This document shows, piece by piece, positions 51,053 to 63,496 of a stretch of DNA of 64,000 nucleotides (position 1 is its first letter; each line of letters begins with the position of its first letter). Source of the stretch: Aquanectria penicillioides. Taxonomy: Eukaryota > Ascomycota > Sordariomycetes > Hypocreales > Nectriaceae. The stretch spans positions 1,054,001 to 1,118,000 of the forward strand of contig PYIU01000002.1 of NCBI GenBank assembly GCA_003415625.1, read 5' to 3'. The position numbers and the translations under genes were made by a program. The notes under the pieces are model-generated. The model was not told where the DNA came from. It was given only the letters and a program-made list of their open reading frames with translations, and made no database searches.

Positions 51053-53441
51053 TCATTCCAGCTGAGTCGAAAATCCCGAAAAGTCGAGGACATCCAATCC
51101 CGTCAAACCCATCAAAAACGTCTGTTCATCATTGTACATGCCAGAAAGAAATTCGCTGTCTGCCACGGATGTTTGCCGGGGCATTGCTGTTTCTTGGGGC
51201 ACAACCTGCGGCACGAGGGAGACTGGAGTCAGCATTTCCCTACTTGTAGAGTCCCATCCAGAAATCCTCGCGATGTTTGGCTGTGCCATGGGCCACAGCT
51301 CATTCTGTTGAACCGAAGCCATTGACTCCGCTACAAGGTGACCTCCTAAAGTCGCCCCAGTGTCTCCTATTTGCGTCCGATCCTGTTTTGAAAGCCACTC
51401 TGCCCATTGGTTATATTCACAGGCTGAAGATGGTGCTTCAGCAGCTGAGCTGGTCCCTGTAACCGAAGCGGTTTGGTTAAGTTTATCAATGGCCTCGTTC
51501 GTGATAGATTGGAGAGCCTCTACAAACCGCACCCCATCTTGGCCGTCATGTTTCCAGTAGCCATGAGTCGGAGACAGTCCAAGCCGAATGCTACCGTGGC
51601 ATCGTACGCAGAATCGCGTTCAAGTATTCCCGCCACCAGCGTCACAATGGTCGCAATACTGCACCCTTGAAAGTCGGTAAACGAAAAACGAGTGATGTTC
51701 CTGGTGGTGGTCAATTTCTCGAAAAGTTGCAAAAGCTTTCTTCCAGCCTTTGCGCATGATTTGGACAACTGCTCGACTGTCTCGTCAATCTGGGGCTGTT
51801 CTGTCTCGCGGCCAAGGTGGTAGCGAAGTTTGGTTCTTGCAACGGTGACGAGCGACACCTTTCCCATGGCGATCCAGGAGTAGTAATAATTGAGGTAAAG
51901 GTGAAACACTGCGCGATATCTCGAGTCTCTTGGGTGAATATTCTCAAGTTTGAATTCCCGCGGGAGTGACTTTTTCCATTGTCTGAGCTCTGCTTCGGCG
52001 CTGGCGGAACGTGTTGGTTTAGTGGCATCAGTCAACCAATCCCTAAAGTCGATAAGCAACTGCGTAACAAACGACGTGTCAAGACTGACCCTTGTTCCGC
52101 AACTCGGTCTAATATTCGTATTAATTTTGCATATGCTATTTGTAGTTGAATGTTGTCGAATTCTTGCGCAGCATCCAGTGAAGGCATTGGGGACGGGAGA
52201 GGCACTGATATGATGTCGGCGCTGATCGATCGAGGGCGATTCAACTTGACTGTAGTGCATCTGTAAATAGAATTAGCCTCCGAAATCCATTGGAAGTCAT
52301 TTTTCTTTTTAATCATACCTTTCTAAAGAGTAGATTGACCACCAGAGACGACGGCGAATCTCTCGTTCCCGGCCGTCAATAGCCTGGTCGTCAGTGTTCT
52401 GATGCAGGTCAAATGCCAATGCCTTTCGTAACGCTAAACCCATGTAGATATATGACGACCCAATAGCGTTTTCCGGCATCAAGTAGACACCTAGTAGATA
52501 TGGTGCCTGTATTGATCGCAAACATGGGAGGTCGATAATGTCCGGGATCAGAGACTTGGCTTGGCCATAGAAAACTCGTCCAGGGTCGCCATCATCAAGA
52601 CTTGGGCCCGGACCCGAACCCTCCGGTCTCTCAAGTTGTGTCCATTGGCTCCCAAGAGCAAGGGCAGCCATAGCGAAGCAGACAAAAGTCGGATCGGCCC
52701 GTAAATGACAAGCCGAGTCAGTATAAAACTGATCCATGTCAGCCATCAACTGGGATTGGTCAAAGTAAAAGAATATGTCGGTTGCATGCTTCATGCAAAC
52801 GGAGAGCAAAAATTCAGCGACTGGTCTGGGAGGAAAAGTGTCAATTGCACTCCTCAAACGTGCCAACTCTGCCGAATGAAGGATTGTTGGGCGGGTGATG
52901 TGCTTTGCTTGGTCAGTTGGATATGTCATTAATTTGGCAACGGAGGTAACTGACTGCTTGCATAGCTACCATGTCCTGCTCTTCCGGGGCCGCCTGAGGA
53001 TCCAGAGAGAATGCCTCTCGTAGTCGGGTAAGAAATCGAGGCCACAGTATCCTCTCTGTCTGGTCTTGGACAGCGCAATGGTAGTGAGCAATGGCGGCAG
53101 TGGGTTTTGGGAAACAGCATCAGAACCTACGACTATCGATTGCAATATTTTCTTCCGGACTCTTGACTAACTGGGTTGGAGCAACCTGGTCTCCGGTCCG
53201 AGGAGACGGCCGCACTTCAGCATCATCCTGGGGAGACCTTTCCCTGCATGCTAGTGAGAAGGCAGCCGGAGTTGGATACGTTGTTGCCATACCTCTCGAA
53301 TCTGCACGCGAGATTATTCAAGGAACATCTTTGGCATGAACCGGGAACTAATTCAATGCATTTGCTTTTTCGCGCCTTGCAGCGATCGCATCTGGACGTC
53401 GCCTTAGTGATAGTCGGGTCAGGAATGATTGGGGCGGGCAT
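51053..53441 (-). CDS. Zn2Cys6 transcription factor with fungal-specific MHR domain
   Basis: Nuclear DNA-binding regulator. The N-terminus holds a full binuclear zinc cluster CDRCKARKSKC...CQRC......C with CX2CX6CX7CX2CX6C spacing, beginning about 17 residues from the start Met. Exons: 53441-53293, 53243-53131, 53064-52970, 52902-52319 and 52260-51053; donors GTATGG, GTAGGT, GTAGCT and GTATGA. The middle-homology region covers PVAEFLLSVC, FAMAALALGSQW, LRSIQAPYLLGVYLM, and RRRLWWSIYSLER joined by splicing to TTVKLNRPRSIS. The last exon shifts frame at about 52089-52091 (CCC on plus) and 51531-51542 (CCCC on plus), each repaired by one base. Acceptor choice for the second intron is less sure. 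Target genes are unknown; it converges on the amidohydrolase, so a link with that pair is possible. Confidence 0.87.
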
Positions 53442-54408
53442 CCGTACGCTCGTGGCGCTCTCTTTCGATTCTCATCGGCAATTCGCCGACGTCTCCGCCG
53501 ACGGATCGCGGCAGGCGAGTCCGTTCTCATGGCAGCGATTCTCGAGGTCGGCATTGGAGCCCATGACCCGTCATCTAGAGACCGTCGTCTAGAAAAAAGA
53601 ACTGAACCGGAGCGTCGGGAACCTGTTACGTACTGCAACATTACCCCAGAGCTTATCTCTGGCTGTGTGGGGAATGGGCCGAATGAGTTGCGACTGTGGT
53701 GGAGCGAGTCAGGTTGTCGGCAATCTGCGCCCTCTGTCGGCAACATGGTCACGACAAAGACTTTGACTCGAGCTTGGACCTATCATCGTAAGACTGGTGA
53801 GATATAGCAGTGACGCAGCAATCGATATAATCGAGTTAGATTTTTTCTAATCATTTAGCCTCAAGAAACTAGCCCGATGTCCCGACGTCATTCTGACCAG
53901 AACATCTCAAACAGATGGAAATTAATTCCGAGTCAACAGACTAAAATCTGCGTGTCCTGGTCGAGGTCGTCACGAGTCAATGCTCTCATTCTGTAGATAG
54001 GCGTTTCGGCACAACAGATGTTATTGTCCTCTCATAGAGTGCTCTGTTATACCTGGCCATACAGAAGCTGTTCCTTTTTGAACCAGAGAGCGTCATCAAC
54101 CGCCAGGTCCATTCTCCCATTCAGGCAAGGTCGTGTCCTTGAACGTCCTCCCTGATTCCCTGACTCCCCACTTCGTTCCCTTACCACAGTACCCTTTTAA
54201 TAGTATTCCTATCGCTCTCAAAGACTTCCCATTCCTCTTCCCATTTTCCCTCCCACTTGCCATCATATAACGCCAGCCAGAGAAAACCAAAATGCAATCG
54301 CTCAAAGCATGAATAGTAAAGGAAAATTAGTGGTATCATTAGAAAAACCATCCCCTCGATTTTTGTCAACTTCCCAAGTTCCCACCTTACAGGTGTTCTC
54401 AACTTTCA
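53442..54408. other. Upstream region of the Zn2Cys6 gene, no gene seen
   Basis: 970 bp between the transcription factor start and the end of the next minus-strand gene. It probably contains the regulator's promoter and the 3' UTR of the neighbour; no coding unit is supported. Confidence 0.45.
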
Positions 54409-55281
54409 TCATGGCAGCTCCAATACCCGTCGAGGAGCCTCCAGTTCCCATGGCTGCTGGGGAACATGCAACTCTAATTCTTTGAGGGGTGCCTCTAATT
54501 CAGCCGGAAGTTGGAAGCTCATAAGCTCGACCGGGCCATCTGGTTGGAGTTGAAACTTTTGGTAGAATTGAGGTGGGCATGAATAGTATTTTGGGCTGTG
54601 TCGGCCCAACGTCTGGGACGATCTGTGCTGTTTATGTGGACGTTTGTGAGCTGGCCGTGGTAATGACTGCGTGCTGTATCGGTCTGTCTTCCGGGAAGGC
54701 CTAGGCTTTTGCTGCGGGCGCTTTTCTCGGCATTCAACGTAGTTCGGGGGTTTGGGCGGTGGTGTTGGCGGTGGTGACTCGTCGTCAGGCTTCTTGTTGA
54801 CCGACCTGTCTCGTTTTGCCAGCCAGATAAGAAGGGCAGCAAGAGCGGTAACTCCAACTACTGCTCCGATGACGATGCCGCCAATTGCACCACCGGATAT
54901 GGAACTAGAGTTGCCGGAGCGAGGTAGTACTAAATTGAGTTGGGTTTCGAATTTGGCGGTTGCAGATGTTGATGGCTCCTCTGATGTCGAAGTCCTCATT
55001 GATATTGATGAAGCATCTAGTGTTGATGATGACTCTGTCGTCTCAGATGTTTTGATGGTTTCGTTATTGTCCATGGAGAGATTGTCACTGTTGACGCCGC
55101 AGCGAACACTCGACTCCTTAGCAACTACCGAGTCACCACAGGTCGTCAACCCAGAGCAGAGGGTCCTCTCGGTGCCAGCTTTGAAGGTGATGCGTTTAGT
55201 TTTGCTGGCTTCATGGCAGTTTAATGGTAAAGCGGTGGCTATACCCAGCAATAAAGCTAACACCATGTGTAGGAAGAGCAT
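54409..55281 (-). CDS. Single-pass membrane protein with Ser/Thr-rich ectodomain and Pro-rich tail
   Basis: About 290 residues in one exon. The chosen start (55281) gives a signal peptide MLFLHMVLALLLGIATALP; the frame is open further upstream but without such a leader. The ectodomain has four cysteines in its first half (two possible disulfides), then a Ser/Thr-rich stalk to about residue 115. One transmembrane segment, GGAIGGIVIGAVVGVTALAAL, has the glycine-rich form common to fungal wall sensors (Wsc/Mid2 style) and is followed by a basic stop-transfer KRDR. The cytosolic tail is rich in Pro (PPPTPPPKPP), Lys, Arg and Gln and ends with three Glu-Leu blocks (AELEAP, KELELH, WELEAP). No named domain is recognised; a surface sensor or adaptor role is inference. 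Confidence 0.72.
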   Translation of the reverse strand: MLFLHMVLALLLGIATALPLNCHEASKTKRITFKAGTERTLCSGLTTCGDSVVAKESSVRCGVNSDNLSMDNNETIKTSETTESSSTLDASSISMRTSTSEEPSTSATAKFETQLNLVLPRSGNSSSISGGAIGGIVIGAVVGVTALAALLIWLAKRDRSVNKKPDDESPPPTPPPKPPNYVECREKRPQQKPRPSRKTDRYSTQSLPRPAHKRPHKQHRSSQTLGRHSPKYYSCPPQFYQKFQLQPDGPVELMSFQLPAELEAPLKELELHVPQQPWELEAPRRVLELP

Positions 55282-56725
55282 CGTATCAGGGGGTAAAATG
55301 ATGGAGCCCAATCGAGCCGTTAGATCATGGCAGTTAAAGGAGAGAGAGAGAGAGTTCTGCCAAACGACAACCGCTCGGCTCGAACGACTGATGACAAAGG
55401 AAGCACGCAAATCAAATCAACAATATAACAAGGACAAAGTGAACGATGAAAATCTCAACAGCCAAGAAGAGCCAGAACCACCCCGACGCAGGGCTGGCGC
55501 CAGAGTGGGAACCGTCTTGTATTGTATCACCGACGGTTGGGGGCCGGAGCCAAGCTACCACCCTAGGCCATGTCCCACGCGCACCAGGAACTTGGCTTGT
55601 CCTCGCTTGGGCAAGCCAACAAAGCAAGGGCAACAGGGCCAGCGAATGCCTGGACCTGCACAAGCGCAGGGCTTCGCCCGTGTCAGATCGACCGTCGACG
55701 GTGGAGCGGTGGGAATTGCGGAGCAGCACAACCCGATCTTGGGATAGATTCCGCCGTTCCGGAATGGTGCCTTCGAAGCTGTGGAGGCTTCGGGAGGGGC
55801 GTTCCCATGTGTTAGCAAGCTCGTGGTACAATGCCACGGCGATGCATTGAGCAATAGGGTTCTGATGATGCATCTACAACCGGACCATGTCGCATTCTTC
55901 CAGCCCAACCGTCTGCCGCGCCCTCAAACTGTCGCCTCTCGTTAGAATATTATGCAAATCACCATTATTAGTGTCTTCGGAAAGCAACCAAAGGTCCGAT
56001 GTCAGCAAAGAATGGGTCTCGTCGATTTTTGACTGATCAGCACACAATCCCACGAGGCGAACAGCCATGGCTCCAGGACGAGCCGACCCTGGGCTGTCTG
56101 TAAGGGCCTTTGGTGCTGTAATTTGCATCTCGCCCCAAATGAATCAAGCGCTTACACAGGCCGGTTCCCCACAGGTACAAGTTTATTTCACAAGCCAGGT
56201 TCGGTGGCCAGATGATGACGGAAGTGGGCAAGGTGAAATGACAGTAAGACAGCTGCGGCTAACTCGAATCCTTGTGGGCTGCGAGTCCGCAATACCACGA
56301 TGCGGCCTCGCCTTCCTGGCCATGCATCTTGATCCTGATCCATGGTGCTGCAAAAGCTAGAAGCAGCATGATTCATTGCGGGAGTGAAGGGCAAAAATGA
56401 GGTAGGATAGGGCTGAAGCCAGAACGAGTTGAGCAAGACCGGTCGGATGTCTCAAGATGGAGCACGAGCTAAACTCCCTTTGCATCCAGCCCCTGCATAA
56501 CCGCCCTCTTTCGGACTAACCTGGCCAGGGTATATCCAGGGACCAGAGCGGTTGCGAAGGATTCCTGCAACCCAAGGATTATGTGGTGGCAGATGTCATG
56601 CAAAAGTGTTTGGTTATGAGGCATTCGTTTGTGTTTGCTGCATGTGCATAAGCGCGTTGGTGTGTGTTTCCCTCGAGCACGGCGCATAACAGCATGGGTC
56701 TGGATGCGTGGGCAGAGAGAGATTC
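55282..56725. other. Intergenic region before the second AT island
   Basis: 1.4 kb of ordinary composition up to the left target-site duplication of element 2. No gene is supported. Base composition changes sharply inside the LTR, near 56830. Confidence 0.45.
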
Positions 56726-56730
56726 ACAAG
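56726..56730. repeat. Target-site duplication ACAAG, left copy (element 2)
   Basis: The bases ACAAG directly precede the 5-prime-side LTR and recur at 63492-63496. Confidence 0.85.
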
Positions 56731-56954
56731 TGTTGAACCGAACCAGTTGTGTAATTGTGTGTATTCTTGTTTTCTTCTTGTCCCTCCCAGCCTTGCTTTA
56801 TCGCTCAGGCTCTAAAAGAGGGGTCGGGTTGCGCTAGACCTAATAGAGCTATATTGTATTCATATGACCTTCATCCAATCATTCCAAGCTTTATTTCTAT
56901 AATCTAAAGTGCATCCTAGTGTTTCCCTATATATAGGATACCTTAGGTTTAATA
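56731..56954. repeat. Left LTR of element 2
   Basis: 224 bp; its outer (left) part keeps GC-rich sequence and its inner part is converted to A/T. Confidence 0.88.
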
Positions 56955-57398
56955 TACCCCCTTAGATTTACTAAAGGCAGGTCTAATATATTTTTTATTT
57001 ACTGTTTATTTATTAATTCTATACTTTATTTATAGCTTTTTATCTTTATTTTATGCTTTTATTTTATTTTTATATTTATTGCATTTTATTAATATTATTT
57101 ATTTAGTATTTATTATTGTATATAGGCATTTTTAATTACTTTATAAATGCTATTTATTTAATAGATAGAAATAATAGAATAGTTATAAATTATAATAAAA
57201 AGCATTCTTTAAATTACTTTACTTTAATCTTACTTTTTATCTTTATAGAAGAATTCTTGCCTATAAATAAAGCAATTTATTCCTTTATTTTAAACTTCTT
57301 TTCTTTTTTCTTTCTTTAGCTTTAATATAATTTTATATATATATCTTTATAATATTTTTAGTCTTTAATTTATATATACTAACTATAGTTATTTTAGT

Positions 57399-57400
<2 letters not shown>

Positions 57401-57446
<46 letters not shown>
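57401..57446. repeat. (AT)n microsatellite
   Basis: A 46-bp run of alternating A and T inside the RIP-mutated element. Confidence 0.9.
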
Positions 57447-60400
57447 TATATTATAAGTTAATTTTATAGTTTAGAATTAAATTTTATAATTTAAAATTAA
57501 ATTTTATAATTTATTTTTAGGTTTTATAGCTCTTTTTTTATTAACTACTTATAATAGTAATAATTTATTTAATAAGCTATCCTTTCCCTTTATTAACTCC
57601 CTATTGCCTTTACTATAAGTTATTTTATAGCTTAAAACTAAATTATATATTGCTAACTTTATTTTAGTAGTATAAATTAATAGTAGGATTGTATGTAGGC
57701 CTAAGCTGCTTGTATAGCTTAAGCAAAAGAACTTTTTGCTGCAGCTAAATATATTGCTAAACTATAAGTATTTCTAAATTAAATTTTAAGCTTTATTTAA
57801 TTGTTTTGCTTTATATAGTGCCTTTTAGTAATAGCTTATGCCCTGCCTTACTTATTTATTGTTGGCCTTTATAGATTAAAGCAATAGAAAATATTAGGAG
57901 CATTTTAGCACTTTAGGGCAGCACTATAAGTGCTGCAATTTTAGTGGCTATTGCTGCTCTATATAAGTATATTTGTATTATTATTTTGCACTTTATTTTG
58001 CTAATTTAAGTTATAAAATAGTTCTTTTATTGCTCTTTTATAGTGCTATTCTTTTTGGATTATATTTAAGGAGATAATATTATAAAAAAGGTAAGAGTTT
58101 AATTTAATACTTTATTTTTATATTTTAAATTGCAAAATTAACTTTTATATTATAGGAAAAGAATAAGCAATATATTGCTATTAAAGTTATATTAGGTAGG
58201 TATACTATAGGTACCTTTCTATTTATTAAAGACCCTTATTTTTAGTAAATAAAATAATTAAAATTATTTTAAAGTTCATTTTGCTATTTTATAGCTTATT
58301 TTATTATTTTACCTTTTGGCTAGTGGCCATTATAATAGCATTAAATTAATAAATTTTATTATATTAATACTTTATTTTTTTGCTATTTTTATAATATTAA
58401 ATATTAAAGCTATAAGCCTTTTAGTATTTTTTTAATTATATATTTTTATAAATCTTAATTTTATTGTATTTAAATGCATTTTATTAAGTCTATAAGTTTA
58501 AATTGTTTTTAGCTCTTAAGAAAGGTTTTGCTTTATAATGGCTTTATTAAACTATTAGCTATTAATTTTGCACTTTATTTATATAAAATAGAGATTATTT
58601 TTACTATTATAAATTGCTTTAGTTAATAATTATATATATTAATGTATTTAAGCTTAGTTTTTAATTTTTTAAAAGGATTTTAAATAAGTTTAATTATCTA
58701 TTAATTATTATAAATAAGTTTTAAAATAGGATTCTAAAGTTTAATTTTAAGTTCTATAAGTAGTCTCTATTAATAGAGTCCTTTCTTTATAGCTTAAAAG
58801 AGAGTAAGTAATTTTGCCTCTATAGTTAATATTATAATTGTATTTTATTTATTTATATGCTATTTAATTAATCTACTAAAAAGTTTTATTATATATACTT
58901 ATAAACTTTTCTAATTTAATATATTATTAGCAAAAGATATATTACTATATACTAAGAAATTATTTTTGCCTTTAAGCTATAAAGCAAGAAAATAAATTAT
59001 ATAAAGATAATATAATATTTAATTTATTGCCTTTATATATAGTTCCTTTAAATTTATTATAAATCTTATAAAATGTAATATAGTAAATATAATATTTAGT
59101 TAAGTAATAATTGCTATATAAAGGATTAAGCTAATTACTTATTTATATTAGTTTATTGTACTTTATTTAGTAATTTACTTATTTAAAAAGAGTTTTATTT
59201 TTTCTATTAAAGTTGCATTTCCTTTATTTAAAGTATATAATTTATAAATCTTCTTTAAGTATAAGTTTTAAATTACCTAAATTAATTTTTAACTTTATTT
59301 TTAAATAATCTTTATTTTAAGAAACTATTATAGCTTGCCTTTATTAATTAGTTTATATTTTAACTTTAAACTTATAATTGCTTTATTTACAATTTATTTA
59401 TATCTTTAGTATATATTATTATAATATTATTTATATAAAAGAAGATAAAAACTTTACTTTTACTATAGCAATATAGTTTATAAGGGATTAGTTTAAAACT
59501 AATATTTTATAATATTGTTTTAAGCTCTATTTACTATAAAAAAAATGCAATTTTTAGTCTATAAAGTGCTTTCTTAAATAATAGCATTTAGCCTTTATTT
59601 TTGCTCTTTTTATATTTTAATAAAGGTTTTATAAATATATCTATTAATAGTTTTGCATTTATAAATATATTTATTGCATTAAATTATAGTATTTTAAGAT
59701 TAAATTTTACTATAATTATAAGTAGAGTTTTAAATAATTTTTCTATTAGTATAGTAGTATATATTTCTTTAAAACTTGCCTTTTACTATTAATCTCCTTA
59801 AATAATAAATCTAGCTTTATATTTCTATAAGTATTTATATTTATTGAACTTATATATATAAACCTATATATAGTTAATAAATTATAAATTATAAAACTTA
59901 ATTTTGCTTTTTAGTATTTTAATCTAAGACTTTATTTATTAGTAACTCTTTAAGTATATTTTCTTTGCTTTTAGGAATATAGCCTTAAACTTATGCCTAA
60001 GAATATTTTTATAAGAACTTAATACTTAAGGTAGGTTCTTTTAATAGAGTTTTTGTTTCTTTTAAATAAAGTCTATTTTATTCTTTTATAGCTTATATTT
60101 TAGTTTATACTTTTTATATTTAATTTTAGTATATATTGCCTTAATTATAATAGTATTTCTATATTTTTTAAATAGTATAGCTTTTATTTCTATAAAGAAG
60201 GCTTAATGGAGCTTAATCTATTCCTTTTATAAGCTAGTATTTAGTATTAGGGGTATTAGGTATTTTCCTTCTTACTTTATTGCTAAAGCTAAAAAGGCAA
60301 AAGCTAGACTTTTTAGTAGAGTTAGGAAGGGTTTAAACTATAGTTAAATGTATTTTTTATCTTTAATTTATAGTTTATTTATATCCTTTTTCTTTTTAGT

Positions 60401-63267
60401 TTTTAAGTTTTTAACTATATTTTAGAGGCTTGTTTTAGTGGTTTAAAGCTTATCTTATAGTTAATCAGTATTATTTACTTAATTAATCTACTTAACATTA
60501 AGAAGAGCTTTTATTTATGTTTATATTTCTTTAAGGGTCTTTTTACCTATAGTTTCTCTTATTTTAGTATTGCTTGCTAAAAAGAGGTTTTTTTATTAAA
60601 GATAATATCTTAAGTTATATATATTTAATTAGTAATTAAATTCTAAATGCAAAAGAGGTTTTAGGAATTATATTCTATAAGATAATCTATTTAAGCCTTT
60701 AGGCTTATTCTAAATATAAGTTAATTCTTCTTTAATTAAGTGTTTTTAGTTATTGCAAATAATTTACAATTAATTGTTTTAAGGTAAGTAATTTATAGCT
60801 TATAATCCTTATTTAAGCTTTAAATTAATAAAAAAAAGCTTTTATATAGTATTTTCCACTTAAGTCCCTATTTTAGAGTTTAATTCAATAGATATATTGC
60901 TATTCTTACTATCTTTAGCTATAGTTTAGCTAATAGACCACTTTTAATTGCAAGAACTCTTATTTTCTCTTTTACTACCCCTTTAAAATGTTCTTTTAAT
61001 CTATTCTATTACTATATTTAAAGGGCACTTTCTTCTATTGCTATTCCTCTTTAATTTAGCTATATATAAACTAAATTGCTCTTTTAAAGCTTATTATTTA
61101 TTTCTATTACTTAAAGTTTAATTCTATATTTTGTTTTTAATATTTAAGTAAAGTTTTATAGCATTAATAATAATTGTTTTTCTTTTCGATTTTTAAAGTA
61201 GTAATCCTAATATATTCCTAATATATAGTCTATTATAATAGTATATAAGGAAAGGTTTATTATATTGGGTTAAAAGTTATAGAAGTCTAAAGAAACTTAC
61301 TCTTTAGGAATTAAGCTTTATATTTATAGTTTATAATGCTTTTAGCATTTTATTTTGCTTAATCTATAAGCATTATATTTAACTGTTATTAGGCCTTTAA
61401 TCTTTGCATTAATAGTATAGTTAATTAAGTGTTTTAATGCTTTAGGTTTTAAATAACCTAATTAATAGTACTATTTTATAGCTTTTGCTTATTATAAATA
61501 TTTTAGTATTTATAAATTATAATAAGGTTTATTTATTATAAATAAGCTTTATTTTTAAGTAATAGGCTTATAATTTAAAATATATTAATTATAGGCAATC
61601 TTTAATCTATATAAAGCTTGCCTATTTCTATATTTTAGAATATTATCTTTATTTTTTAATTCTATTAATAACTATATTAATAGAGTCTTCTTAATAAAAT
61701 TAGATTTATTTTAATTTATAGGCAGTAAGCAATATACCTTAAAATAAAGAAATAAGCTTTACTTTATAAGTTTTAAACTTTAATTTCTATATCTTTATAT
61801 CCTAAAATTAAAAGGTTCTTTAATTTAATAAAGATAACTTTATTAAATAGAGCTAATTTAAGATTCTTAAATTTCTTTTTATTATTAAAAATATATAGTA
61901 TTATCCTTAAGTTAAATATAATTAAGATTTATAATAGGTATTTATTATATAAAATAAAGAAAATAGCTATAAAATTTAAGATTAAATTTATAATATTAGT
62001 TATTAGTTTAAATCCTTAATTAATTATGCAATTTGCTTCTTAAGCTTTTTATATAGTTCCTAAACTTTAATTTAATCTTTTAATTGTATTTTCTATCTTT
62101 TATTTATTTACTTTTACCTTTCTATTTGCTTAAGTATATTTTTAGAAAATGCAATTTAGTACTTTTAGGTATTAGCATTAAAGTATAATTTTCTATATAA
62201 AATATAATAATTGTCTTCTTTTAGAGTTTATTTTTATTTCTTTAACTTAAGTTATTTAGGTTATAAGCTCTTTAAATAAAAATGTTTTTTAGAAGGTAGG
62301 TTTAAGCCTTAAAATATAGATCTAAAGTTCCCCTTTTATACTAAAGCTTTATATTGCTTTTCTTTAGTCTCTTTTCTTTTTTTAATTTATATTTAAAACT
62401 TAAAGCAAAAGCAGCTAGCATATAGGTACTTTTTTTAATAGTATCTTTATATTATACTTTAGTAATTTAAAGGAATATTTAAAAGTAACTTTTAAGGTAT
62501 TGTTTTAAATCTATAAACTATACATTTAGATATAAGGCTTTAGTAATATTTCTTATAGTTGCAATCTTTATAGACTATTTTTAATTAATAATTTAGTTTT
62601 ACTAAATAATTTTAAGGTTTAAAGTCTATTTTAGCACTTTAAAATAGCATTTTTAAGCTTATTTTCCTTTTAATGCATTATTAATTCTATATATAGCTTT
62701 AAGATTATTATAGAATTTTATAATATTATTATTATTATCCCCTTTATTTATTATAGATAAATATATTTAAATGTAATAAAGGCTTATTTCTCTATTATTT
62801 AATTAAAAATATTATAAATTCTATTTGCTTTAATTTTATATTTTTCTTAATTATAGCAAAATATTATAAGCTTATATTTTAGCAGTTTTTAGTCTTTAGG
62901 AAGTAGCTCTATTATTATAGTTACCCTTTATATTAATTAAATGAACTTTAATCTTAAGCTTTTAGCCTTAGCTTTCTCTTTTATAAAGTATTTTATAGCA
63001 ATTAGTATTATAGGCTTAAAAATTTAAGTAGTCTTAAATTAAAAAGAGTCCTTAAGGATTTTAAGCTTTTTAACTTATTCTATAGTGATTTTTACTTTAT
63101 AGCTTTATTTAAAGGTTTTTTAGTTGTTTGGATTGTTAAGGATATAGGTCTTAGAGGTTATTTTATATATTTAGTTTGGAATTAGGATATAAGGTTTGTT
63201 TTTTGCTTTTAGAGCTTAATTGAATAGTTATAGCTGCATTAATAAATACAGCTCTAAGACTCTTAAT

Positions 63268-63491
63268 TATTAAACTAAACTAGTTGTGTAATTGTATGTA
63301 TTTTTGTTTTCTTTTTGTCCCTTTTAGCCTTACTTTATTGCTTAGGCTCTAAAAGAGGGGTTGGATTGCGCTAGACCTAATAGAGCTATGTTGTATTTAT
63401 ATGACCTTTATCCAATCATTTCGAGCTTCGTTTCTATGATCCGAAGTGCGTCCTGGTGTTTCCCCGTGTACAGGATACCTTGGGTTTAACA
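63268..63491. repeat. Right LTR of element 2
   Basis: 224 bp; its inner (left) part is mutated and its outer (right) part keeps ancestral bases, including the terminal CA. Confidence 0.88.
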
Positions 63492-63496
63492 ACAAG
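63492..63496. repeat. Target-site duplication ACAAG, right copy (element 2)
   Basis: Direct copy of 56726-56730, immediately after the right LTR. Confidence 0.85.

Larger units (their letters stand above)
56731..63491 (-). mobile_element. RIP-mutated copia-like LTR retrotransposon, coding strand minus
   Basis: Two 224-bp LTRs (56731-56954 and 63268-63491), TG...CA ends in the better-kept copies, and a 5-bp duplication ACAAG on both sides define the element (6.76 kb). The plus strand is T-rich, so the coding strand is minus. On that strand 60981-60841 reads, through stops, as the late integrase segment (VKEKIRVLAI, LLAKL*, AIYLLN*T, KWK.LYK), matching the copia pattern that ends in LW.E....A.YL.NRTP...GWKTPYE. 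Reverse transcriptase should lie between there and 57000, but I could not place its YxDD box by eye. Damage is of the same transition type as in element 1, and the two elements are different families. Confidence 0.87.

Noticed and set aside
57116..59792. Short frames in the second AT island (for example 57116-57319 and 59601-59792)
   Set aside because: Low-complexity Ile/Phe/Asn/Tyr translation of AT-rich mutated sequence on the non-coding strand.
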